17,307 nt of DNA from an uncultured Phycisphaerales bacterium (lineage in GTDB: Bacteria; Planctomycetota; Phycisphaerae; WQYP01): positions 1 to 17,307 of the forward strand of contig CAIPTQ010000395.1 in assembly GCA_903868035.1 (NCBI GenBank), written 5' to 3'. The position numbers were made by a program, and so were the translations under genes. Shown one piece after another: positions 1-7,218 of this stretch. Numbering within the stretch: position 1 is the stretch's first letter; every line of letters starts with the position of its first letter. The notes beneath the pieces are model-generated. The model searched no databases and was not told the DNA's origin. It saw only the letters and a program-made list of their open reading frames with translations.

Positions 1-346
1 GGGAGGAGAGGGGGGAGAAGATGAGGACGAGTTCGTTGCCGGCGAGGGCCTGGTCGGTGGCGGGTTGGGCGGTTTTGGAGTCGAGGAGTTTTTGGACGGT
101 GGCGCGGTCGGCGGAGATGAAGAGGTCCACGGGGGCACCCTGCTGGATTTGGCCGGCCAGCGCGCCCGAGGCGCCGAAGTTGAAGGCGATTTTTTCGCTG
201 GCGGCTTGTTCGAGGAGGGGGCGGGCTTGTTCGAGGGCGGGCTGGAGGGAGATGGCGGCGGAGATGGTGACGTCGGCGAGGGCGGGGGCGGGGAGGAAGA
301 GGGCGGCGAGGAGGGCGAGGAGAATTTTGGGCGGGGAAAGGGTCAT
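1..346 (-). CDS. modA: Molybdate ABC transporter periplasmic-binding protein, N-terminal part (cut by window edge)
   Basis: Reading leftwards from the ATG at 346, the frame stays open for 115 residues to the window edge. It begins with a Sec signal peptide (MTLSPPKILLALLAALFLP, then APALA before the mature DVTISAAISLQPAL). The mature start, followed by FNFGASGALAGQIQQGAPVDLFISA, is the typical ModA signature: the Ser of the AAxSL segment and the GASG loop bind the oxyanion. ModA captures molybdate (or tungstate) outside the membrane for ModB/ModC, which would lie to the left if present. A good ribosome site (AAGGA, complement of 354-358) lies 7 nt before the ATG, and a promoter lies further upstream. 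About 115 of the usual 250 or so residues are visible. The family is clear; the exact oxyanion is inferred. Confidence 0.85.
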   Translation of the reverse strand, partial: MTLSPPKILLALLAALFLPAPALADVTISAAISLQPALEQARPLLEQAASEKIAFNFGASGALAGQIQQGAPVDLFISADRATVQKLLDSKTAQPATDQALAGNELVLIFSPLSS

Positions 347-374
347 GGGGCGTTCCTTCGGGTAGATAGGGGCC

Positions 375-403
375 GTTTTATCGGGCGCGAGGGTGGGGGT
401 CAA
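375..403 (-). promoter_or_regulatory. Probable sigma-70-type promoter of modA
   Basis: On the minus strand TTGACC (complement of 398-403) is followed after exactly 17 nt by TAAAAC (complement of 375-380). These match the -35 and -10 consensus at 5/6 and 4/6. The predicted start of transcription, near 368, leaves a short leader to the ATG at 346. No molybdate-responsive operator palindrome is obvious. Confidence 0.45.
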
Positions 404-477
404 ATTTCACCGCGCCAAAATAACGGACGATGTTGGGCGTTAGCCGATGGTGCTTGTTGCCACATGATAGGAGCCTG

Positions 478-1179
478 ATGACCGCGCCCGAAATGCCTTC
501 CTCCACGCCGCCGGTGGCCAAATTGGCCGCCAAGGTGGCGCATGAGCTGAACAATCCGCTGGATGCGGTGCTGCGGCTGGTGTCGCTGGCGCAGCGGAAG
601 TCCAAGACGGGCGACTATGCGGACGTGGACCGGCATCTGGCCGATGCCCAGTTCGGCCTCCAGCGGATGGCGGAGATTTTGCGGGAATTGATGGACCTGG
701 GGCGGCAGACGCATGAGCTGGCGGCGCGGGCGCAGCCGGCGGCACTGGGGGATTTGATGACCCAGGCGGCGCGGACAATCGCCGCGCAGGCGGAGCAGAA
801 GCAGGTGGCGGTGGTGGTGGAAAACGCCGTGCCCGCGGAGAGTGTGGGGGGGGGGCCGCGGTATGACCTGCGGCTGTCGCAGGTACTGGTGAATTTGCTG
901 AAGAACGCGGTGGAGGCGGGGCCGGAGGGTTCGACGGTGCGGCTGACGGCGGGGCGGGAAGGGGACGGGATGAAGATTACGATTGAGGATGCGGGGCCGG
1001 GGATCGATGCGGAACTGATGCCGCGGTTGTTCATGCCGTTCGTGACGACCAAGCCGCGGGGGCAGGGGCATGGGTTGGGGCTGGCGATCTCGCGGGAGCT
1101 GGTGGTGACGCTGGGGGGTACGCTGACGCTGGAGAATCGGGCGATTGGGGGGTGTGTGGCGACGGTGTGGCTGGGATGA
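478..1179 (+). CDS. Small soluble sensor histidine kinase (NtrB-like core only)
   Basis: A 233-residue protein that is almost only the kinase core. A HisKA dimerisation helix carries the H-box KVAHELNNPLDAV with the phospho-accepting His at residue 22. It is followed by an HATPase_c domain with N-box (LVNLLKNAVEAG), G1 (DAGPGID), F-box (LFMPFVTTK) and G2 (GHGLGLAI). There is no signal peptide, membrane segment, PAS or GAF domain, so the stimulus must come through a partner protein or the short N-terminus. The ATG at 478 is chosen because AGGAG (469-473) lies just before it and the H-box starts soon after; an upstream in-frame start at 430 would add 16 unconvincing residues. The next gene encodes an NtrC-type response regulator on the same strand, its probable phosphotransfer partner. 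A divergent modA gene lies upstream. Confidence 0.88.
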   Translation: MTAPEMPSSTPPVAKLAAKVAHELNNPLDAVLRLVSLAQRKSKTGDYADVDRHLADAQFGLQRMAEILRELMDLGRQTHELAARAQPAALGDLMTQAARTIAAQAEQKQVAVVVENAVPAESVGGGPRYDLRLSQVLVNLLKNAVEAGPEGSTVRLTAGREGDGMKITIEDAGPGIDAELMPRLFMPFVTTKPRGQGHGLGLAISRELVVTLGGTLTLENRAIGGCVATVWLG

Positions 1180-1216
1180 TTTTCGATTTTTGATTTTCGA
1201 TTTTCGATTTTCGATT
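1178..1216 (+). repeat. Tandem 7-bp repeat GATTTTC
   Basis: Five head-to-tail copies of GATTTTC (one reads GATTTTT) plus a partial GATT, starting inside the stop codon of the kinase gene. AT-rich runs like this stand out in the GC-rich surroundings. The repeat could vary in copy number by slippage. No protein or hairpin explains it. Confidence 0.9.
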
Positions 1217-1435
1217 GGGGGCGTGTGGCGATTGGGATGATGCGTCGTCGTTTTCTTATCGCTGACCACTGACCTACTGAGGGGAATGTTGCGGGGGGGC
1301 ATCGGCGGGGGGGAATGGGGGCGGAGCGGGGAGCGGTGGTTATAGGATGTTCTTGGCGCATATTATCGGAACGTTGCTTGGGGGCAACATATCGGGCGAA
1401 GGTGTTGGGGGGCTTTGTCCGATAGATGTGGTGCT
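1180..1435 (+). other. Kinase-regulator intergenic leader, no gene seen
   Basis: The gap between the kinase and the regulator holds the GATTTTC repeat, then G-rich low-complexity sequence (about 1280-1340). A small hairpin follows: GTTGC at 1373-1377 pairs with GCAAC at 1384-1388 around a TTGGGG loop. I find no convincing promoter, no sigma-54 site with GG-N10-GC spacing, and no terminator. The two genes may be co-transcribed across this leader or transcribed separately; the sequence does not decide. Confidence 0.5.
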
Positions 1436-2956
1436 ATGGCACATGTTTCGTTCGATCAACATACCCGGGGAGGGCAGGCGGCGGGGGTGCCGGCTGCCGC
1501 ACATGCCGCAGCACGGGCGGCCGAGCCGCCGGCACGGTTGCTGCTGGTGGATGACGATCCGCTGATTGTGAACTCGCTGTCGGAGTTTCTGCGGCTGGAG
1601 GGGTATCTGGTGGACACGGCGGCGGACGGGTCGCATGCGGTGGAGATGCTGGCGGCCACGCGGTACAACCTGGTGCTGACGGACGTGAACATGCCCCGGA
1701 CGAACGGGCTGGAGTTGCTGCGGACGATACGCAACCAGTATCCGGATGTGGTGGTGCTGGTGATCACGGGGTATGGGACGATCGAGAATGCCGTGGACGC
1801 GGTGAAGATGGGGGCGTTCGAGTATCTGACCAAGCCGATCATCGACGACGAAATCCGGGTGACGATTCAGAAGGCGCTCAAGCAGCAGACGCTGTTGTCG
1901 GAGAACTTCCAACTGCGGCAGCAACTGGGGCTGCGGTTCGGGCTGGATAACATCGTCGGGCATGACTACAAGATGCGCAAGATTTTTGATTTGGTGGAGG
2001 CGGTGGCGGATTCGCGGACGACGGTGCTGATGACGGGGGAATCGGGGACGGGCAAGTCGCTGATCGCGCGGGCGATTCACCACCGCTCGCCAAGGGGGGG
2101 CGGGGCGGGGAAGGCGTTTGTGGAGGTGAGTTGCGGGGCGATTCCGGAGGGGCTGCTGGAGTCGGAACTCTTCGGCCACGTGAAGGGGAGCTTCACGGGG
2201 GCGACCAATGACAAACAGGGGCGGTTTCTGGCGGCGGATGGGGGGACGATTTTCCTCGATGAGATCAACTCGGCATCGCCGTCGTTCCAGGTGAAGCTGC
2301 TGCGGGTCTTGCAGGAGCGGAAGTTTGAGCCGGTGGGGTCGAACAACACAGTGGCGGTGGATGTGCGGGTGATTCTGGCGAGCAACCAGGATTTGGCGAA
2401 ATTGGTGGAGGAAGGGAAGTTTCGGCAGGATTTATATTACCGGATCAACGTGGTGAATATTATTTTGCCGCCGCTGCGGGGGCGGCTGGGGGACATTCCG
2501 CTTTTGGCGGAGTCGATTTTGAAGAAGTTCACGCAGGAGATGGGGCGGAAGATCATGGGGTTCACGCCGGAGGCTCTGGAGGTGATGTGCCGGTACGACT
2601 GGCCGGGAAACGTGCGGGAGCTGGAGAACGCGGTGGAGCGCGCGGTGGTGTTGACGCGGCGGCCGCTGATCACGGTGGAGGACTTGCCGCAGCAGATATT
2701 GGATGCGACGGGTCCGGCGGTGCCGGGGGCGGCAGGGTCGCGGGCGATGAACGGGTCGGGGAATCCGTTTGAGCCATGGGTGGCGACGGCGTTGGACAAG
2801 GCGATGGAAGTGCCGGAGAAGCAGATTTTGCTGGCGGCACTCAAGGCGAACAACTGGAACCGGCAGGTGACAGCGGAGCAGTTGGATATCAACCGGACTA
2901 CGCTGTACAAGAAGATGAAGCGGTATGGGATGGATGTACCGGAGGGCGGGGTGTAG
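1436..2956 (+). CDS. NtrC-family sigma-54-dependent response regulator
   Basis: A 506-residue three-domain activator. The receiver domain (about residues 35-155) has the DDD acidic pocket (LLLVDDDPL), the phospho-acceptor Asp83 in LTDVNMP and the conserved Lys in LTKP. The AAA+ domain (about 175-410) has Walker A GESGTGKS at 201, the sigma-54 contact loop GSFTGA at 251-256, Walker B GGTIFLDEI and the arginine-rich DWPGNVREL segment. A Fis-type helix-turn-helix ends the protein (NRQVTAEQLDINRTTLYKKM). When phosphorylated it should remodel sigma-54 holoenzyme at -24/-12 promoters; the kinase just upstream is the expected partner. The loop reads GSFTGA where GAFTGA is usual. The start is uncertain: the ATG at 1436 lacks a clear ribosome site, and an in-frame TTG at 1415 with AAGGTG about 10 nt upstream is the alternative. 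Target genes are unknown. Confidence 0.93.
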   Translation: MAHVSFDQHTRGGQAAGVPAAAHAAARAAEPPARLLLVDDDPLIVNSLSEFLRLEGYLVDTAADGSHAVEMLAATRYNLVLTDVNMPRTNGLELLRTIRNQYPDVVVLVITGYGTIENAVDAVKMGAFEYLTKPIIDDEIRVTIQKALKQQTLLSENFQLRQQLGLRFGLDNIVGHDYKMRKIFDLVEAVADSRTTVLMTGESGTGKSLIARAIHHRSPRGGGAGKAFVEVSCGAIPEGLLESELFGHVKGSFTGATNDKQGRFLAADGGTIFLDEINSASPSFQVKLLRVLQERKFEPVGSNNTVAVDVRVILASNQDLAKLVEEGKFRQDLYYRINVVNIILPPLRGRLGDIPLLAESILKKFTQEMGRKIMGFTPEALEVMCRYDWPGNVRELENAVERAVVLTRRPLITVEDLPQQILDATGPAVPGAAGSRAMNGSGNPFEPWVATALDKAMEVPEKQILLAALKANNWNRQVTAEQLDINRTTLYKKMKRYGMDVPEGGV

Positions 2957-2975
2957 GCGGGATACGAGCGCGTAG

Positions 2976-2999
2976 GCCCAGGGATTGCAATCCCTGGGC
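2976..2999. repeat. Perfect 24-bp palindrome between convergent genes
   Basis: GCCCAGGGATTG is followed directly by its exact reverse complement, with no loop. It sits between the stop codons of the convergent response regulator and lipoprotein genes. As RNA it forms a hairpin with a 10-bp or longer stem on either strand, but no T-run follows. It may end transcription imperfectly, or be a REP-like dispersed palindrome. Confidence 0.85.
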
Positions 3000-3009
3000 T
3001 TGATGGGCG

Positions 3010-3036
3010 TTGCTTGACGGGGTTTGCTTGACGGGG
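3010..3036 (+). repeat. Tandem duplication of TTGCTTGACGGGG
   Basis: Two exact 13-bp copies at 3010-3022 and 3024-3036, separated by one T, so the period is 14 bp. They lie between the palindrome and the stop codon of the lipoprotein gene. This looks like a slippage duplication; no function is evident. Confidence 0.85.
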
Positions 3037-3037
3037 C

Positions 3038-4267
3038 TTACCGCAGGCGGAAATAAAACACAGCATCCTGGGGCGCGGATGGATAGCCTGCTGGTGACAG
3101 GGGGGGCATCATCATCTTGACCGGGGCGCTGCGGCTGGAGCCCACCTGCACGACGACTTCGTGCGCGCCGGGCGTCAGGGTTGCCGGGATGACGTATACC
3201 GTGCGCGGGAGGAGTTCCCAGTAGCGCAGGTCGGATTGCGAGCTGGCGGCCAGGGCGGCCCCGAAAATCGTGGTGCCGATGCCGGCCCACATCAGGCCTT
3301 TGTCATTGCGGGCCGCGCCGGCGGCGGTCATGCCCGTGCCCGCGGCCATGGCGCCGGTGCCGATGACGGCCTTGAGTTCCTTGATCGTGTCGATGTCCAT
3401 CCAACGGCGGTCCTGGGCCATCGCCAGCGTATCGATGGTGTCATAGGCCACCTGGGCGCGGGTGATGGGCCGGCCATCGACGAGCGCCGCGGGCGCGGGA
3501 ATTGGACCCGCCTCCGCCGGGGTCGGACCGAACACCGATTGCTCGTTGTACCAGCCCTTGCCGTTCTTCTGCGGACCCCGGCCCCAGTCGATGAAGAGCA
3601 GCGCGTTGACGCCCGGCCTCTTCACATCGGCGATCAGTGGCGCCAGGCGCGAATCGTACTTGAGCGCCAGATTGAAGTTCTGGTCCGCCAGGTCCGGGCG
3701 ATTCATCCGCAGATTGCAGAACCCCAGGCCGAAATAACCCAGGGCGAAGCGCGACTCGGCCAGCGTGTAACTCTCGAGGTCATCTTTCTTGGCGTTCTCC
3801 CGGAGCTTGAAGAGCGAGTCCGTGAACGCCGCCCGGGCGTTGCCGTAGTTGTGCTTCATGAGATAGAGCATGCCCAGGTAGTAGTCGGCCATGGCCCGTT
3901 CAAAGGGTTCGCCCTTCCAGACCTTGACGCCCTCAAAAAAGATGGAAGCCTGCAACTGCCGGCCCTCGTCGTTGGTGTTGCCGGAGTTGATGACCTTGTA
4001 AGCGTCGTAGAAAGCGCTTTCGGCCTGGGCAAGCTGGCCGGCGGCGATGGCGCAACTGGCGTAGCGGCAGTTGTTGAGGACGTAGTTCTCGTCCATCTTG
4101 GTGCGTTCCTGTTCGATGGTGGGTTGCAGCGCTGCCGCCGCCTCCTGATAGCGCCCGGCGTCATAGGCCACGATCGCCTGGCGCGCGGCGCGGGGCGTTT
4201 GATTGCAGCCGGCGAAAGAGAGCGTCGTGATCAGGGCCAGAGACAAGCCAATCGATTTCATCGTCAT
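3038..4267 (-). CDS. TPR-containing outer-envelope lipoprotein (COG3014-like)
   Basis: A 409-residue protein with a lipoprotein signal peptide ending in a lipobox (LSFAGC, Cys21). Processing by the Lgt and LspA enzymes is expected. Residues about 25-210 hold tetratricopeptide-like helical repeats (AIVAYDAGRYQEAAAAL; ADYYLGMLYLMKHNYGNARAAF; LGFCNLRMNRPDLADQNFNLAL). The order of these blocks, with the WKGEPFERAMADYY stretch, resembles the uncharacterised COG3014 lipoproteins; that assignment is from memory. A Gly/Ala-rich stretch near residues 300-330 could insert in or lie against the membrane, and the C-terminal part looks beta-rich. The ATG at 4267 is preferred over the upstream ATG at 4375 (which abuts the fic stop codon) because it gives a clean signal peptide and has GGAG 8 nt upstream. 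It probably shares a transcript with fic. Its role is unknown, perhaps envelope protein assembly. Confidence 0.75.
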   Translation of the reverse strand: MTMKSIGLSLALITTLSFAGCNQTPRAARQAIVAYDAGRYQEAAAALQPTIEQERTKMDENYVLNNCRYASCAIAAGQLAQAESAFYDAYKVINSGNTNDEGRQLQASIFFEGVKVWKGEPFERAMADYYLGMLYLMKHNYGNARAAFTDSLFKLRENAKKDDLESYTLAESRFALGYFGLGFCNLRMNRPDLADQNFNLALKYDSRLAPLIADVKRPGVNALLFIDWGRGPQKNGKGWYNEQSVFGPTPAEAGPIPAPAALVDGRPITRAQVAYDTIDTLAMAQDRRWMDIDTIKELKAVIGTGAMAAGTGMTAAGAARNDKGLMWAGIGTTIFGAALAASSQSDLRYWELLPRTVYVIPATLTPGAHEVVVQVGSSRSAPVKMMMPPLSPAGYPSAPQDAVFYFRLR

Positions 4268-4375
4268 CGTGAAGACTCCATTACATCCGGCGCTACGGTT
4301 TCGCGTATGCCGCCAACCCGCGCCGTTATCACTACATCGGCAGATTACCCGGATGGGCGCACCAAACGCAACCAT

Positions 4376-5521
4376 TCAAGTGGTGCCGACGCCCCCGTCG
4401 GCTGTGCGTGGGTAATCGGCCTCCTCCGCCAGCGAATAACTGGTGCTGCGCCCGCCCGCGGCATCTTTCCGCAACACGCCCCGCCGCACCAGATCATCAA
4501 TGTCCCGCAGGGCGGTATCCGCCGAGCATTTCGCCAGCTTCGCCCACTTCGAGGAGGTCAGTTTTCCTTCCAAGCCGTTCAGCAGCCGGTTGATGACGGC
4601 ACGCTGCCGGTCGTTGAATGCCGCGCCGGTGTGGCGCTCCCAGAACCGGGCCTTTTTGAGCACGGCGGCGAGCGTTATTTCGGCACCCTCAAAGGCGCGA
4701 TCCAGACAGCCCAGAAACCACTCCAGCCAGGCCGTGATGTCCAGGCCACCCTTCTGCGTGGACTCCAGAATGTCGTAGTACGCCTTGCGTTCCTCAAGAA
4801 TCTGTGCCGACATGCTGTAGAAGCGCTGGGCGGTCCGCTCCGAGCGTGCCAGCGCCATATCCGCAATGGCCCGGGCGATGCGTCCATTGCCGTCGGCAAA
4901 CGGATGAATGGTGACGAACCAGAGGTGGGCGACCCCCGCCTTGGCCACCCAATCGCCGGGATCCTGGTTGAACCACTCGAGCAAGGCGCGCATCTCCTGA
5001 TCAATGCGTGCCGCAGGGGGGGCTTCATAGTGAACGCGCTCGCGGCCGATGGGGCCGGAGACCACGCGCATCGGGCCGATGCGGTCATCGCGCCAGGCGC
5101 CCACGGTGATGGCGGTCATGCCGCTGCGGCCGGTGGGAAACAGCGCGGCATGCCAGTCGAAAAGTCGCCGGGCCGTCAGCGGCGCGGCGAAATTTTGCGT
5201 GGCATCGAGCATCATCTCGACGACGCCCTCGACGTTGCGGTCGGCGGGGGTGAGGGCGCCGATATCCAGACCCAGACGGCAGGCCAGCGAGGAGCGGACT
5301 TGTTGCTGGTTGAGCAGTTCGCCTTCGATCTGGCTGGATTTGAGCACATCCTGGGTCAGCGTTTGCAGTTGGGCCTCGGCACGCAGGGGAAAGCCGAGCG
5401 TTTCCATGCGCCCCAGCAAACGCCCCTGACGATGGCGCACGGCGGCGAGCTGTTCCGCTAGGCGTTCCTGGTTCCAGGAGAATCGGGGCCAATTTTTATG
5501 CTCGTGAATATAAGCATGCAT
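4376..5521 (-). CDS. fic: Fic-family protein with N-terminal inhibitory helix, DUF4172-like domain and C-terminal winged helix
   Basis: A 381-residue Fic protein. Residues 1-60 (YIHEHKNWPRFSWNQERL) look like the DUF4172 N-terminal domain. SSQIEG at 62-67 fits the inhibitory motif (S/T)xxxE(G/N), so the helix should block ATP gamma-phosphate placement from within the chain (class II). The catalytic loop HPFADGNGRIAR starts at His206 and matches HxFx(D/E)GNGRxxR in full, so the enzyme should be active. Fic enzymes transfer AMP, or less often other groups, to hydroxyl side chains of target proteins. Residues about 305-365 form a winged-helix-like segment (WAKLAKCSADTALRDIDDLVRRGVLRK) ending in a GGRSTSYSL wing, suggesting DNA binding. 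The start is backed by AAAGGTG 8 nt upstream. The promoter is covered by repeated half-sites, so self-regulation is likely but unproven. No antitoxin gene accompanies it, as expected for class II. Confidence 0.92.
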   Translation of the reverse strand: MHAYIHEHKNWPRFSWNQERLAEQLAAVRHRQGRLLGRMETLGFPLRAEAQLQTLTQDVLKSSQIEGELLNQQQVRSSLACRLGLDIGALTPADRNVEGVVEMMLDATQNFAAPLTARRLFDWHAALFPTGRSGMTAITVGAWRDDRIGPMRVVSGPIGRERVHYEAPPAARIDQEMRALLEWFNQDPGDWVAKAGVAHLWFVTIHPFADGNGRIARAIADMALARSERTAQRFYSMSAQILEERKAYYDILESTQKGGLDITAWLEWFLGCLDRAFEGAEITLAAVLKKARFWERHTGAAFNDRQRAVINRLLNGLEGKLTSSKWAKLAKCSADTALRDIDDLVRRGVLRKDAAGGRSTSYSLAEEADYPRTADGGVGTT

Positions 5522-5604
5522 AATCGCCGCACCTTTTGCGGAGATTATCGATGATATTCACCGCAAAGGCAAGGATAATCTCCGCATAATATGCGGCGAA
5601 TAGG
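5519..5604. promoter_or_regulatory. Five-half-site operator array over the fic promoter
   Basis: Five copies of a 13-bp element, consensus TGCGGNGANTATC, lie within 86 bp. E is the complement of 5519-5531 (TGCGGCGATTATG, overlapping the fic start codon). A is plus 5537-5549 (TGCGGAGATTATC). B is the complement of 5553-5565 (TGCGGTGAATATC). C is the complement of 5574-5586 (TGCGGAGATTATC). D is plus 5592-5604 (TGCGGCGAATAGG, weaker end). Pairs E/A and C/D both read CCGCA-N5-TGCGG, forming two divergent 31-bp palindromes with centres 55 bp apart. A and B face each other. A overlaps the -10 box and B fills the spacer of the predicted fic promoter. This is the expected layout for repression; the binding protein is inferred, not seen. 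Confidence 0.75.
5544..5572 (-). promoter_or_regulatory. Predicted sigma-70-type promoter of fic
   Basis: On the minus strand TTGCCT (complement of 5567-5572) is followed after exactly 17 nt by GATAAT (complement of 5544-5549), close to the -35 and -10 consensus. The expected transcript start near 5537 leaves a leader of about 16 nt holding the AAAGGTG ribosome site. The -10 box lies inside half-site A and the spacer holds half-site B. Confidence 0.55.
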
Positions 5605-5609
5605 GCCAT

Positions 5610-5636
5610 ATTGTACGCATCATCCTCGGGTACAAT
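5610..5636. promoter_or_regulatory. Inverted repeat ATTGTAC-N13-GTACAAT upstream of the small secreted-protein gene
   Basis: Perfect 7-bp arms at 5610-5616 and 5630-5636. The right arm contains TACAAT (5631-5636), a good -10-like hexamer for the plus-strand gene starting at 5675, but no good -35 lies 17 nt before it. It could be an operator over that promoter or a chance match. Confidence 0.3.
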
Positions 5637-5674
5637 CCCGGCCTGTCCGGTCAGTCCCATTTCTGGAGAATCCT

Positions 5675-6106
5675 ATGAAGCCGACGCGTTTCTTGCTTGT
5701 TGCTCTCTTGCCCCTGGTCACGCTTGCCGCCGCCACCGCGCCGACTACCGCACCGGCCACCGCACCGCTTCTCCCCATCAGTGAGCTTCAGGGCGTCACG
5801 GCCAACGACAGCGCCTTCAAGGCTTCCGGCTCGACCAAGCCATTGGTCTTTAAGAGCGAGAAGGATGCCACGGACTATTTCTCCAAGGAAGAGCTGGCCA
5901 AGCTCACCAAACAGGTGGACTTCAAGAGCCAAATCGTCCTCCTCTTCGCCTGGCAGGGGTCCGGGCAGGACAAACTCAGCTATACCATTGCCGAGTCATA
6001 TCCCGAACAAATCAAGTTCACCTATACTCCCGGCCTGACCAAGGACCTCCGCCCCCACTTCCACATCTATGTGTTGCGGTCCAACGTGGTCTGGAGCGTT
6101 AAATAG
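5675..6106 (+). CDS. Small secreted protein of unknown function
   Basis: A 143-residue protein with a clear signal peptide (MKPTRFLLVALLPLVTLAAATA) followed by a short Thr/Pro/Ala linker (TAPTTAPATAP), then a compact mature domain of about 105 residues. The domain contains FKSEKDATDYFSKEELAKL, VDFKSQIVLLFAWQGSGQDKL and a C-terminal HFHIYVLRSNVVWSV strand. The pattern of a Phe-Lys residue run followed by VLLFAW and GSG recalls small PrcB-like secreted domains, but the likeness is too loose to name a function. The ATG at 5675 has GGAG 6 nt upstream (TGGAGAATCCT). There are no cysteines in the mature part. It is divergent from fic and converges on hemB with a 16-nt gap. Confidence 0.7.
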   Translation: MKPTRFLLVALLPLVTLAAATAPTTAPATAPLLPISELQGVTANDSAFKASGSTKPLVFKSEKDATDYFSKEELAKLTKQVDFKSQIVLLFAWQGSGQDKLSYTIAESYPEQIKFTYTPGLTKDLRPHFHIYVLRSNVVWSVK

Positions 6107-6122
6107 CGACGGTAGTCTTACC

Positions 6123-7100
6123 CTACCCCAGCCACTGCGCCAATTCCCCAGCATAATACGTGAGTATCATACTCGCCCCCGCGCGCTTGAAGGCGTGCAT
6201 GGTTTCTAGCACCACGCCCTTCTCATCAATCCACCCATTGGCGGCGGCCGCTTTGAGCATCGCGTATTCGCCGGAGACCTGATAGACGGCGGTGGGGACG
6301 CTGACGGCGTCGGTGACGGCGCGGAGGATGTCCAGGTAGGCGAGGCCGGGCTTGACCATGATGAGGTCGGCGCCTTGTTCGACATCGAGTTGGGCTTCGT
6401 GGAGGGCTTCCTTGACGCCGCGGCGGAAGTCCATCTGATAGGTTTTGCGGTCCCCGAACTGCGGCGGCGATTCCGCGGCATCGCGGAACGGGCCGTAATA
6501 TGCCGACGCATACTTGACGGCGTAGGAAAGAATCGCGGCGTCCGGAAAACCCGCGGCGTCCAGCGCCCCGCGTATCCCCGCCACCATATTGTCCATCATC
6601 CCCGACGGCGCCACCACGTCCGCACCGGCCCGGGCGTGCAGCACGGCCTGCGCCCCCAGCCGCGCCACCGTCGCGTCATTATCCACGCGGCCCTCCGCCG
6701 TCAGCGGGCCGCAGTGGCCGTGGCTGGTGTACTCGCAGTAGCACAGGTCGGTGATGGAGAGCAGGGAGATGCCGGCGTCTCTGGCGGACTTCAGCGTCCG
6801 GCACACTTCATTGTCCGGATCGTGCGCGTGCGAGCCCACGGCATCCTTCTTGGCCGCATCCGTCACGCCAAACAATATATAGCCCCCCACGCCCAGCCCC
6901 TGCAGCCGCTTTAATTCCTCCACCGCCGTATCCACCGAAAGCTGAAACACCCCCGGCATCGACTTCACCGGCGCGCGCACGCCCGTGCCCGCGCGGATGA
7001 AGAGCGGGGCGACAATATCGCAGGGAGCAAGGCGCGTCTCGGCGAGCATCTCGCGCAGAAGCGGATGGGAACGCAGGCGGCGGGGACGGATGGGGGGCAT
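6123..7100 (-). CDS. hemB: Delta-aminolevulinic acid dehydratase (porphobilinogen synthase)
   Basis: A 325-residue enzyme of the usual family length. It condenses two 5-aminolevulinate molecules to porphobilinogen, the second common step of heme and other tetrapyrrole synthesis, in the cytoplasm. The two active-site lysines are visible: Lys196 in SYAVKYASAYYGPFRDA and the Schiff-base Lys250 in MVKPGLAYLDI. The segment DLCYCEYTSHGHCG (Cys120, Cys122, Cys130) is the cysteine-type zinc site, so this should be a zinc-dependent form rather than the magnesium-only Asp-type. The start at 7100 gives the typical PIRPRRLRSHPLLREM opening and has GAGG about 6 nt upstream; the open frame extends further upstream without family-like sequence. 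No other heme gene is nearby. Confidence 0.97.
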   Translation of the reverse strand: MPPIRPRRLRSHPLLREMLAETRLAPCDIVAPLFIRAGTGVRAPVKSMPGVFQLSVDTAVEELKRLQGLGVGGYILFGVTDAAKKDAVGSHAHDPDNEVCRTLKSARDAGISLLSITDLCYCEYTSHGHCGPLTAEGRVDNDATVARLGAQAVLHARAGADVVAPSGMMDNMVAGIRGALDAAGFPDAAILSYAVKYASAYYGPFRDAAESPPQFGDRKTYQMDFRRGVKEALHEAQLDVEQGADLIMVKPGLAYLDILRAVTDAVSVPTAVYQVSGEYAMLKAAAANGWIDEKGVVLETMHAFKRAGASMILTYYAGELAQWLG

Positions 7101-7218
7101 GGGGAACCTCGCTGGAATGGACGTGTGGATGGTTAGTGTACCCGGGGGCAATGGGGCATCGCTACTTGTGGCCATAGTCCACCGGGGTTCTTGGCGGCAG
7201 CGCACGGCTGGCGATATC

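Noticed and set aside
1437..1453. TGGCAC as a sigma-54 promoter -24 element
   Set aside because: The required GC does not fall at the GG-N10-GC spacing, and the site is inside or at the start of the regulator gene.
3161..5461. Plus-strand open frame of 766 codons
   Set aside because: It lies opposite the lipoprotein and Fic genes, whose motifs are unmistakable, and its protein is low-complexity Arg/Gly/Ala/His-rich. It is a GC-rich shadow.
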